From NCBI GenBank assembly GCA_943789375.1, contig CALSTX010000006.1:1-64000 (forward strand): DNA of 64,000 nt, read 5' to 3'. The notes beneath the pieces were generated by a model. That model was not told the DNA's origin and did no database searches. It saw nothing but the letters and a program-made list of their open reading frames with translations. The stretch comes from an uncultured Opitutales bacterium (GTDB taxonomy: Bacteria > Verrucomicrobiota > Verrucomicrobiia > Opitutales > Seribacteraceae). Every line of letters starts with the position of its first letter. Positions within the stretch are counted from its first letter, which is position 1. The position numbers were made by a program, and so were the translations under genes. Shown piece by piece: positions 29,268 through 36,845 of this stretch.

Positions 29268-30459
29268 CTAATTTATAAGGATGGGCGGTAGCAAGAGAGC
29301 CGGCAAGTCCCCACTTGTGGGCAAGGTAGCCTTCGATTTTGCTTATCGTAGTCGCAGAGGAAGTTTCATCAAGGATGATGAACTCGGCGATGTTTCCGTC
29401 AAGGTAGTCGTTATTGCCACCCTGGTTGGCTCCGATTGTTATTCCGTTGGTTAAATTCGAAGTGCCTATGTTTAGCCCAGTGGCACTTGTTCCGTTTAAA
29501 GCGAGTGAACTACTGGAAGTATTAAATACCGCAGAAATTATAAAGTAGTCGGAAGGAGTGTTGAAATTAGTATTGGCCCAGGCACTCGCCCACATTTGAA
29601 TTTTACCTCCGTTATCAAGAGCAATAAGACTCCGGTGGCCGTTTGAACTTCCAGCACCATCAAAAAGATAGTCCCTGCCAGAAGTGTTATTATTGGTTTT
29701 GGCGACAAGGAAGATCGAGTAGGACTGACTGACATTAAGACCTGTTGAAGTAATATGATCATTGGAACCATCAAAGGTAACCACTGCCTTGGAGTTCAGT
29801 CCGTTATTTGTGAGGGTTGGTTGGCTGGCTGCCGTTGATTGATTCGCTTGGTAGCTATTCCCACTCTTGTCTCTCCATTGACTGACTGCGTTCGAGTTGT
29901 GAGTGATGGTAGAAGAATCGGCAGCATCCAACCAGAGTTTCATGCTGGAAACTTCGGAGGGGGAAAACAACTTCTTAGCGGTTCCGTGGCGACCGGTACC
30001 GGAGGAATCGTTGGCATTTTCACTGTCGAAATTCCACCGGCCCAGCAAATTAGCCACGCCCACGGGGGCGGAGGGGAGAAGCACACCCAGGCTCCGGCTA
30101 ACCACCGTACCTCCGGAATTGGAAGCAATTGCCCGGAAATAATAAACCTTTTCCAGGTTGGGTATGGTGATGGTGGTGGAAAAAGTACCTGCTGCCTGGT
30201 TGGTGGAAATCGTTACCTCGTTGTCCCAGGCGGTGGAGGGGGTGACTGCAGTTCCTCTGTCCTCATCTCCCCAGCGGATTTTCACTGTGGGGTTCTGCCC
30301 ACCGGTGCTGTTCAACACTCCGGTAAGCACGGCCGTCTCCCGCGAAGGTTGGTTTACACTCATCGCCCCGAAACCGGCCGGGATGATGGTCTGGGCACTA
30401 CTGGCGTTGTAAAACAAGAAAATTAAAAGGGTGGATAAACTATTTGTGAGGGTCTTCAT
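29203..30459 (-). CDS. Giant adhesin segment 1 (N-terminus: signal peptide, FN3-like, LamG start, cassette 1)
   Basis: This is the true start of the giant protein. The first 22 residues form a signal peptide ending SSA before QTII. Residues 28-130 are an FN3-like module (VLNSTGGQNPTVKIRWG, VYYFRAIASNSGG). A LamG domain then begins (LLGRWNFDSENANDSSG), but after GRHGTA it is interrupted by a LamG-like cassette running from MKLWLDAADSS (about 178) to EGYLAHKWGLAGSL (about 385). The parent LamG resumes at TSASGSPYI, where the frame is lost. The 22 residues after that point are unrelated; in the next frame the text continues IADTPFGSGKAIDL. The shift sits exactly on the sequence TACATACATAG, a tandem ACAT duplication on the coding strand. 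Confidence 0.7.
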   Translation of the reverse strand: MKTLTNSLSTLLIFLFYNASSAQTIIPAGFGAMSVNQPSRETAVLTGVLNSTGGQNPTVKIRWGDEDRGTAVTPSTAWDNEVTISTNQAAGTFSTTITIPNLEKVYYFRAIASNSGGTVVSRSLGVLLPSAPVGVANLLGRWNFDSENANDSSGTGRHGTAKKLFSPSEVSSMKLWLDAADSSTITHNSNAVSQWRDKSGNSYQANQSTAASQPTLTNNGLNSKAVVTFDGSNDHITSTGLNVSQSYSIFLVAKTNNNTSGRDYLFDGAGSSNGHRSLIALDNGGKIQMWASAWANTNFNTPSDYFIISAVFNTSSSSLALNGTSATGLNIGTSNLTNGITIGANQGGNNDYLDGNIAEFIILDETSSATTISKIEGYLAHKWGLAGSLATAHPYKLGAPTSASGSPYIHSRHPLWQW

Positions 30460-30949
30460 GTGAAATTAGGAGTTCGTGCGGGAAGAAATTTGTATGTAAA
30501 AATGCAATTTATCTTATAAAAATGTAATAAAATAAGTATTTTTTGTATATTTATGTGTTTTTATTTAAAGCAGTGTATTTAGGGACTTTAGAGCTATATT
30601 TGGTATTAGCTTTAAATACAAAAAAAATACGTAAAAACATATTTAATTTTACTTATTCAAAATTTACATTTGGAGCAGTGTTTGTTATTCTGCTGGAAAG
30701 TTTATAATATTAGGTGTTTTGGTTGCTTTCTAAGTTGCGAAATCATTCATCATGACCGCGATAAGCAAAGAACTTTTACCCAACCGAGTAGAGATCTTAC
30801 TGAAATGTGAAATGCAGTAAGTTTTTCTTTTGGATGGTAATAAACAAGCCAGATACCGAGTTTTAAGTTTGTATCTGTTACTTACCAACCTGTCCCTTTA
30901 CCCAAAATTTAAGGAAAACTTGACCCCTTTAGTATATTCTACGCGTGGT
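30460..30949. other. Intergenic, upstream region of the giant gene
   Basis: These 490 bases lie between the giant gene start and the end of the aldehyde dehydrogenase gene, both on the minus strand. They are strongly AT-rich with many short A/T runs, especially 30480-30680. The giant gene's promoter should be here, but I cannot pick one -35/-10 pair with confidence, and there is no clear Shine-Dalgarno sequence before its ATG. No gene or hairpin terminator is visible. Confidence 0.45.
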
Positions 30950-33322
30950 TTACTCCCCAAAGGGAATCCAAATATTTTTAATTTCGGTAGCCTGTCTTAG
31001 AAATTCTCTTCCCTCTCCTTCTTGGTTATCAGACCAGTCCCGCTTCAAGCCTTGATTTACCCATGTTCGCTTTACATTACTAGCAGAAATCTTTTCGACA
31101 TCGTAGGAAAGTCCTGAAGAGCCAAAATACCAGAAAGCATCAACATTCATATGCCCAGCCAACGGGTCTATGATTTCATTGTGTTTGGCTGTGACCAGAT
31201 TAATTACCCCCTTAGGAAGATCGGAGGTTTCCAGCACCTGATAGAGGTCGGTGGCCGATAGTGGAAAAGGTTGGGAGGGCACAACTACACATGGGTTACC
31301 CATGGCGATGGCAGGTGCGACCAGGGAAATGAGACCAAGGAGGGGGGATTCGTCTGGGCAAATGATACCAATTACGCCAACGGGTTCATTCATGGCAAGA
31401 GCAACCCCTCTAATCGGAGCTCCATGTGCGGTTCCATCAAATTTATCCGCCCAAGCTGCGTAGGTAAAAAGCCGATCAATTGCGAGATTAACTTCCCCCG
31501 TAGCGGATTCATTTCCTCGACCTGTCATGGCTGAAATTCTTTCTGCAAATTCATTTTTGCGAATAGAGAGATTTTCTGCGATATAGAAAATAATCTGGGC
31601 CCGTAAGTGGGTGGTGGTTTTCCCCCACCCCTTGGCTGAGCTGGCTGCTTCCACCGCATTACGTATGTCTTTACGGTTTCCATGTCCAACCAGTCCAATT
31701 TCTTTGCCAGCATCCGAGAAGACCGGATAGGAATACCCACTTTCTGGTCTCACCTGTTTTCCGCCAATAAAAAGCTTCGGAGTACGGTCGATTTCAGCTT
31801 TTTCTGGAACAGGTTTACCTTTTTTTGCCTCTATTTTATCCAATGGCTTAGAAGGACTGTGGCACGACTTGACATAGCCATAGAGACCTTCCCAACCTCC
31901 CTCGCGACCAAAACCACTTTCCCTTCTTCCACCAAATCCTGCAGAAGCATCAAATTGGTTGGTCGAATTGATCCAGGCCACACCGCAAATGACTTGGGGA
32001 GCAATATCCAGGGCAAGATTAATGTTTTCAGTCCAAATAGATGCGGCTAGGCCGTATCTAGTATTATTGGCCAATGCAACAGCTTCGGATGGTGTTCTGA
32101 AAGTCGTACCAGTAAGAACTGGGCCAAAGATTTCCTCCTGCATTAAAGGACTGGCAGGATCAACATCTGTGATCAGGGTAGGTGGATAAAAGCAACCTGT
32201 AGCTGGTAGCTTATTTTTTCCCACATAGAGATTTCCCCCTTCCTTTAACCCATTTTCTACGCAAAGGGAAATGGCATCTCTTTGAGAAGGGTCAATAATA
32301 GCCCCTATATCGACCGATTTATCAAGAGGGTTACCAACCCTCAACTTATCAATCCTTGCTTTGAGTTTTTTATGGAAAACTTGGGCCACTCCCTCCTGTA
32401 CAAAAAGACGAGAGCCAGCACAGCAAACCTGGCCTTGGTTAAACCAAATTGCATCAACTAAACCTTCCACCGCACTATCGATATCTGCGTCATCAAATAC
32501 AATATAGGGAGATTTGCCACCAAGCTCGAGGGTCAGCTCTTTTCTTTGTCCAGCGGTGGCGACTCTTATTTTTCGCCCCACATCTGTAGAACCGGTAAAA
32601 GCGATCTTGTCTGCTTCCGGATGGGCTGCAATCATTTCTCCAACGCGACCATCCCCGGTGAGGATATTAAGCACTCCATCTGGTAAACCTGCCTCTGTGC
32701 ACAGTTCTGAAAAAAGAAGAGCGGAGAGAGAAGTATACTCTGCTGGCTTGATGACAACGGTATTGCCCATGGCAAGGGCAGGGGCTATTTTCCAGGCAAG
32801 CATGAGCAAAGGAAAGTTCCATGGGATGATTTGGCCAACCACCCCAAGTGGTTGATACTGGGGCATCTCTTTTTCCATAAGTTGGGCTGCTCCGGCATGG
32901 AAATAAAAGTGCCGGGCTACGAGTGGGATATCCACATCTCGGCTTTCTCGAATCGGTTTTCCGTTATCGATGGTTTCGACCACGGCAAGTAAGCGGGCGT
33001 GCTTTTGAACGAGTCGGGCGAGTGCATACAGATATTTGGCTCGGATATTCCCCCCAATGTCCCTCCAGTTAGCCTGGGCTTTTCGGGCAGATTGCATGGC
33101 TTGATCCACATCTTTTTGTTCGGCTTGGCAGATGGAGGCAAGGAGCTGACCGGTTGCTGGGTTTCGAGTTTCAAAAAATTCTCGCCTCGGTGCTGATTTG
33201 TAATTTCCATTGATAAATAAGCCAAATTTAGCATTATTTTTTTTCAACCATTCGAGAGCAATATCTTGGCTCTCCGGGGCTTCTCCATAATCCATTGTCT
33301 CTAAAATTTCTTTAACTTTCAT
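30950..33322 (-). CDS. Two-domain aldehyde dehydrogenase, ALDH16-like
   Basis: NAD(P)-dependent oxidation of an aldehyde to an acid is expected; next to deoC the likely substrate is acetaldehyde (inference). The 790 residues hold two ALDH domains. The first (about 35-490) is complete: Asn169 in PWNFP, Glu266 in LELGGKS and catalytic Cys300 in GQVCCAG. The second (about 530-770) has the general ALDH layout (LFIGGKQVRPESG, LVAPAIAMGNPCVVV) but no GQxC motif, so it should be catalytically dead. This two-domain form with a degenerate second half is the ALDH16 pattern (established for animal ALDH16A1 and some bacteria). The gene starts 3 bases after the deoC stop (TAA ACA ATG), so the two are co-transcribed. 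Confidence 0.85.
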   Translation of the reverse strand: MKVKEILETMDYGEAPESQDIALEWLKKNNAKFGLFINGNYKSAPRREFFETRNPATGQLLASICQAEQKDVDQAMQSARKAQANWRDIGGNIRAKYLYALARLVQKHARLLAVVETIDNGKPIRESRDVDIPLVARHFYFHAGAAQLMEKEMPQYQPLGVVGQIIPWNFPLLMLAWKIAPALAMGNTVVIKPAEYTSLSALLFSELCTEAGLPDGVLNILTGDGRVGEMIAAHPEADKIAFTGSTDVGRKIRVATAGQRKELTLELGGKSPYIVFDDADIDSAVEGLVDAIWFNQGQVCCAGSRLFVQEGVAQVFHKKLKARIDKLRVGNPLDKSVDIGAIIDPSQRDAISLCVENGLKEGGNLYVGKNKLPATGCFYPPTLITDVDPASPLMQEEIFGPVLTGTTFRTPSEAVALANNTRYGLAASIWTENINLALDIAPQVICGVAWINSTNQFDASAGFGGRRESGFGREGGWEGLYGYVKSCHSPSKPLDKIEAKKGKPVPEKAEIDRTPKLFIGGKQVRPESGYSYPVFSDAGKEIGLVGHGNRKDIRNAVEAASSAKGWGKTTTHLRAQIIFYIAENLSIRKNEFAERISAMTGRGNESATGEVNLAIDRLFTYAAWADKFDGTAHGAPIRGVALAMNEPVGVIGIICPDESPLLGLISLVAPAIAMGNPCVVVPSQPFPLSATDLYQVLETSDLPKGVINLVTAKHNEIIDPLAGHMNVDAFWYFGSSGLSYDVEKISASNVKRTWVNQGLKRDWSDNQEGEGREFLRQATEIKNIWIPFGE

Positions 33323-33325
33323 TGT

Positions 33326-34300
33326 TTATCCCATGGCATGTCGATAATCAGCCGAATAATGACCGGTTGTAAAATGTTCAAGTTGTCGTTCAATATCTCC
33401 AAGTAAACTGGAGGCACCAAATCGGAAAAGGTCAGGGTAGAGCCACCGATCCCCCAGTTCTTCTTTGATCAGCGAAAGATAAGTTATGGCATCTTTTGCC
33501 TTGGATATTCCACCGGCCGGCTTGTAGCCAACCATGTAGCCTGTTTTTTCATGGTAATCCCGGATCTGGCGCGTCATGGTAAGGCTTACCGGTAGGGTAG
33601 CATTTACCTTTTCCTTTCCGGTGGAAGTCTTTATGAAGTCTGCCCCGCCCATCATACATATTAGCGATGCACGAGCCACATTGCGAAGAGTCCCAAGTTC
33701 TCCAGTGGCAAGAATTGCTTTTACATGAGCCTCTCCACATGCATCCCGGAAATCATTCATTTCCTCATACAGGGCTTGCCAGTTTTGTGAAAGTACATGA
33801 CGGCGGGAAATAACAATATCTATCTCCTTGGCCCCCGCTTTTACCGATTCACCAATTTCCCCTACGCGAAAGGTGTAAGGGGAAAGGCCAGCGGGAAATC
33901 CGGTAGAGACGGCGGCGACAGGGATCTCGCTTCCTTTGAGGGCTGAGACTGCCGCTGAAACCATTTCATGATATACGCAAATGGCTCCAGTAGTGATTGA
34001 ATTGGGCTGTATACCCAAGGAGTGAAGAAGGTCGGATCGTACTGGATGTTTTGCTTTCTGGCAAAGTCTGCGTACACGGTTCCCAGTGTCATCACCAGAA
34101 AGGGTAGTGAGGTCTATGCATGAGATAGCTTTGAGTAACCAGGCTGCTTGGTTTTCTTTTTTGACGGACCTTCGTGCCGGCAATGATTTACAACGCCTTT
34201 CGATGGCTGATGTATTTGCCTGCACAGCGAAAACCCAATCCAGATCAAGTGCTGTCCCTGGATTTCGGATGATAGGGGTAGGGCTTTTAGGTAAACTCAT
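33326..34300 (-). CDS. deoC: Deoxyribose-phosphate aldolase
   Basis: DeoC splits 2-deoxyribose 5-phosphate into glyceraldehyde 3-phosphate and acetaldehyde, the last step of deoxynucleoside breakdown in the cytoplasm. The 324-residue protein shows the Schiff-base lysine in FIKTSTGK and the second lysine in YKPAGGI. Other family motifs are ISCIDLTTLSGDD and VSTGFPAG. It has an N-terminal extension compared with short bacterial DeoC and resembles the longer type. It heads a two-gene operon with the aldehyde dehydrogenase, which could remove the acetaldehyde formed. It diverges from the cdd-deoA-upp operon across 86 bases. Confidence 0.93.
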   Translation of the reverse strand: MSLPKSPTPIIRNPGTALDLDWVFAVQANTSAIERRCKSLPARRSVKKENQAAWLLKAISCIDLTTLSGDDTGNRVRRLCQKAKHPVRSDLLHSLGIQPNSITTGAICVYHEMVSAAVSALKGSEIPVAAVSTGFPAGLSPYTFRVGEIGESVKAGAKEIDIVISRRHVLSQNWQALYEEMNDFRDACGEAHVKAILATGELGTLRNVARASLICMMGGADFIKTSTGKEKVNATLPVSLTMTRQIRDYHEKTGYMVGYKPAGGISKAKDAITYLSLIKEELGDRWLYPDLFRFGASSLLGDIERQLEHFTTGHYSADYRHAMG

Positions 34301-34386
34301 TGGGGAATGTTATATCAACTATTGGCTGATTTTCATCTGCTTGCAAGGCTTGATCTTTTGCCACAAGCACTTCAATCTTAGATGTC
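34301..34386. promoter_or_regulatory. Divergent promoter region deoC / cdd
   Basis: The 86 bases between the divergent starts of deoC and cdd must carry promoters for both nucleoside operons and would be a natural place for one shared operator. I see no unambiguous -10/-35 pair or clear palindrome. The assignment rests on gene order only. Confidence 0.4.
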
Positions 34387-34782
34387 ATGAGTGATCTTTT
34401 AAAGAAAGCTAAAACCGTTCGTGTAAATGCTCACGCACCTTACTCAAATTTTAAGGTGGGCGCTGCTGTACGATCTGTCGATGGAAATGACTTTGTCGGG
34501 TGTAATGTTGAGAATGCAGCTTACCCGGAAGGGCTCTGTGCTGAGGCAGGAGCTATCGCCGCCATGATTGCAGCAGGAGATCGGCAAGTGAAGGAGATAT
34601 GTATTGTTGCGGACAGCACTCAGTTGATCACTCCCTGTGGAGGGTGTCGCCAGAAATTGGCTGAATTTTCCGAAACTGATACGGTGGTGCTCGTAGCAAA
34701 CTTATCGGGACAGAGTTTACAGCGAACTGTAGGTGAATTGCTTCCTGACTCGTTCAATCCTGACCGTTTAGGACCATTATGA
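34387..34782 (+). CDS. cdd: Cytidine deaminase
   Basis: Hydrolytic deamination of cytidine and deoxycytidine to uridine and deoxyuridine. The 131-residue length is that of the small, tetrameric type. The zinc site is visible: CAEAGAI (Cys and catalytic Glu) and PCGGCRQ with the two other Cys ligands. The substrate motif is NVENAAYPEG. Its stop overlaps the deoA start in ATGA (34779-34782), so translation is coupled. The product feeds the phosphorylase coded next. Confidence 0.93.
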   Translation: MSDLLKKAKTVRVNAHAPYSNFKVGAAVRSVDGNDFVGCNVENAAYPEGLCAEAGAIAAMIAAGDRQVKEICIVADSTQLITPCGGCRQKLAEFSETDTVVLVANLSGQSLQRTVGELLPDSFNPDRLGPL

Positions 34783-36086
34783 GTCTGTCTATCATAATAA
34801 GCAAAGCCCGGGACAAAGTTTGCCTGAGTAAAGATGAAATAGATGAATTCTCTGCGGGCTTAGCCAATGGTTTAGTCAGTGATGCACAAGCCGCAGCTTT
34901 TGCCATGGCAGTTTGCCTGAATGGGTTGAGTAAGGAAGAACGAGTTTTCCTTACTTTGGCTATGAGAGATACGGGTAATGTCAAAAAGTGGAAGGTGTCA
35001 GGCCCTGTGATCGATAAGCATTCAACGGGTGGCATTGGGGATAATGTTTCCCTGGTTCTGGCACCTTTACTTGCTGCCTGTGGTGCTTATGTACCCATGA
35101 TTTCAGGTCGAGGACTTGGGCATACCGGAGGAACTCTTGATAAATTGGAATCTATTCCAGGTTACCGGACTGAGGTGGAAAATCAGGAATTTGAAAGAAT
35201 TGTCGCAGAGGTTGGCTGTGCGATTGTTGGAGCTGGAGAGGGGATTGCCCCTGCGGATAAAAGGCTCTATGCCATTCGGGATCTTACGGGTACGGTGGAG
35301 AGTGTAGATCTGATTACCTCTTCCATTCTTTCTAAAAAACTGGCAGCTGGTCTGGACTCTTTGGTCCTTGATGTAAAGGTGGGGAGTGGCTCTTTTATGA
35401 CAGATATGGCGAAGGCCAGAGAGCTTGCTCAATCCTTGGTTTCGGTTGCTAATGGAGCGGGTTGCAAGACCACAGCCTTGCTGACAGATATGAATGAATC
35501 TCTGGCAAACGCAGCTGGCAATGCTTTGGAGGTAAAGTCTGCCCTCAAACTTTTAAAGAATAAGAAGGGGCAAGACAGACTGCTTGAAGTGGTTCTTTCC
35601 CTTGGGGCAAATTTATTAGTGACATCGGGTGTAGCATCGGACAATGCCAGCGGCAGGAAAGCACTGCAACAATCTTTAGCCAATGGAAAGGCCGTCGAAG
35701 TCTGGGGAGGTATGATTCATGCCCTGGGTGGACCCCATGACTTTATTGACCGGGCCGCAAACTATCTCGAAGAGGCAGCTGAAGTGGTTGAGTTTGTCTC
35801 TCCGATAGCGGGATATGTAGCAAAAGTGGATGGGCGAATTCTTGGACAAACGATCATTGAAATGGGTGGAGGTCGAAAGAAAGCAGGGGAAGCCCTTGAT
35901 TTTTCGGTGGGGCTCGATCAATTTGCAAGAATCGGGCAAAAAGTGGAAAAAGGAGATCCCTTACTGAGAATCCATGCTTCATCCAAAGAAGGAATAGACC
36001 GGGCCAAAACATTACTTTCTCAGGCTTTTGAATTTTCAACAGATCCCGTAGAGTTGCATGATCTTATTGTAGAAACCGTCAATTAG
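34779..36086 (+). CDS. deoA: Thymidine phosphorylase (pyrimidine-nucleoside phosphorylase)
   Basis: Phosphorolysis of thymidine, deoxyuridine or uridine to base and (deoxy)ribose 1-phosphate. The 435-residue length is right. Family motifs are [37 protein letters not shown] and the C-terminal lipoyl-like domain ([21 protein letters not shown]). The start is fixed by the ATGA overlap with cdd, and upp follows after 2 bases. The freed base can go to Upp and the deoxyribose phosphate to DeoC; the mutase that links them (deoB or a phosphopentomutase) is not in this window. Whether it prefers thymidine only (DeoA) or is broad (Pdp) cannot be read from sequence by eye. Confidence 0.9.
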   Translation: MSLSIIISKARDKVCLSKDEIDEFSAGLANGLVSDAQAAAFAMAVCLNGLSKEERVFLTLAMRDTGNVKKWKVSGPVIDKHSTGGIGDNVSLVLAPLLAACGAYVPMISGRGLGHTGGTLDKLESIPGYRTEVENQEFERIVAEVGCAIVGAGEGIAPADKRLYAIRDLTGTVESVDLITSSILSKKLAAGLDSLVLDVKVGSGSFMTDMAKARELAQSLVSVANGAGCKTTALLTDMNESLANAAGNALEVKSALKLLKNKKGQDRLLEVVLSLGANLLVTSGVASDNASGRKALQQSLANGKAVEVWGGMIHALGGPHDFIDRAANYLEEAAEVVEFVSPIAGYVAKVDGRILGQTIIEMGGGRKKAGEALDFSVGLDQFARIGQKVEKGDPLLRIHASSKEGIDRAKTLLSQAFEFSTDPVELHDLIVETVN

Positions 36087-36088
36087 GA

Positions 36089-36721
36089 ATGAAGAAGGAA
36101 CTTACAACAATCAACCACCCACTTGTACAACACAAGTTAACTCTTATGCGGTGTAAGGAAACTCCGAGTTCATCCTTTCGTCAATTACTCAAAGAAATCT
36201 CGATGCTTATGACCTACGAGGTAACCAGAGACCTTTCTTTGCAGGAAGTATCAATTGAAACCCCGCTTTGTCAGACTAATGCTCCTTTGTTAGGAGGTGA
36301 AAATATAGTCATCGTCTCGATCATGCGAGCTGGTAACGGTTTACTCGATGGCATCCTTGGATTGATTCCAACTGCCCAGGTTGGCTTCGTCGGGTTATAC
36401 CGAGATGAAAAAACCCTCAAACCTGTTGAATACTACTGCAAAGTTCCTGATCAATTAGAAAATTGTTTGGTAATTGCCGTGGATCCTATGCTGGCAACAG
36501 GAAACTCATCGGTGGCAGCTGTAACCCGATTAAAACAAGCAGGTGCCAAAGATATTCGCCTTCTCTCCTTACTCGCAGCTCCTGAAGGAATTACCTGTAT
36601 GCAAAATGAACATCCTGATGTGTCAATTTATACCGCCTCAATCGATGAAAAACTTAATGAGCAAGGTTACATTGTTCCAGGCTTGGGTGACGCTGGTGAC
36701 CGCATGTTTGGTACTAACTGA
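36089..36721 (+). CDS. upp: Uracil phosphoribosyltransferase
   Basis: Makes UMP from uracil and PRPP, salvaging the base released by the phosphorylase. It has 210 residues, the usual length. Motifs: [14 protein letters not shown], the PRPP loop [11 protein letters not shown], and the C-terminal uracil-binding [12 protein letters not shown]. It is the last gene of cdd-deoA-upp, with 2 bases between deoA and its ATG. The gene is intact. Confidence 0.95.
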   Translation: MKKELTTINHPLVQHKLTLMRCKETPSSSFRQLLKEISMLMTYEVTRDLSLQEVSIETPLCQTNAPLLGGENIVIVSIMRAGNGLLDGILGLIPTAQVGFVGLYRDEKTLKPVEYYCKVPDQLENCLVIAVDPMLATGNSSVAAVTRLKQAGAKDIRLLSLLAAPEGITCMQNEHPDVSIYTASIDEKLNEQGYIVPGLGDAGDRMFGTN

Positions 36722-36845
36722 GAAATAAATTGATCATCGAATATGTTTTGTCCTTTTGATCAGGCTGTCTTTTAGATTTTTGGACCGAATGCGGCTCACA
36801 ACTCAGGCTTTACAATAGGATAACTATTCTCTTCAATTTTTATTA

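Larger units (their letters stand above)
5033..29940 (-). repeat. Fourteen LWLDA...EGYLAHKWG LamG-like cassettes
   Basis: Fourteen protein-level repeats of about 600-750 bases occur on the minus strand of the giant gene. Approximate extents: 5033-5705, 7150-7745, 9095-9775, 11065-11605, 11925-12625, 13935-14560, 17640-18300, 19260-19870, 20040-20735, 24505-25240, 25490-26120, 26670-27330, 28345-29015 and 29310-29940. Each begins with a (L/I)xxW(L/M/I/F)(D/N)A-type motif. Then come W.DKSGN, FDGSDD-like and LL-V strands, and each ends with EGYLAHKWG plus a LP(S/T)GHPYK-like tail. They fit a concanavalin/LamG fold. At DNA level they are well diverged, so recent duplication is unlikely. Confidence 0.8.
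3298..30459 (-). pseudogene. Giant multidomain LamG/FN3/Big adhesin-like gene, interrupted by about 16 frameshifts
   Basis: Eleven open segments lie head to tail on one strand and join into one protein of about 9,050 codons, with a signal peptide at 30459 and a typical C-terminus at 3298. Frame changes, with the protein continuing smoothly across each, fall near 29233, 19638, 19546, 16190, 13683, 11111, 10650, 10255, 10145, 10055, 10020, 9945, 6780, 4970, 4848 and 4378. Most are single-base changes; the first is a 4-base tandem duplication. Apart from the stops caused by the shifts, no in-frame nonsense codon is seen. Modules are FN3-like, LamG, DUF2341, He_PIG, MBG-like, Big_2-like and glycine-rich beta modules. 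The role is probably cell-surface adhesion or carbohydrate contact (inference). The gene is either a real pseudogene or intact with sequencing errors. Confidence 0.75.

Noticed and set aside
3298..30459. Programmed ribosomal frameshifting in the giant gene
   Set aside because: About 16 events would be needed, in both directions, without slippery heptamers at the junctions and with one 4-base duplication. No known system works this way.
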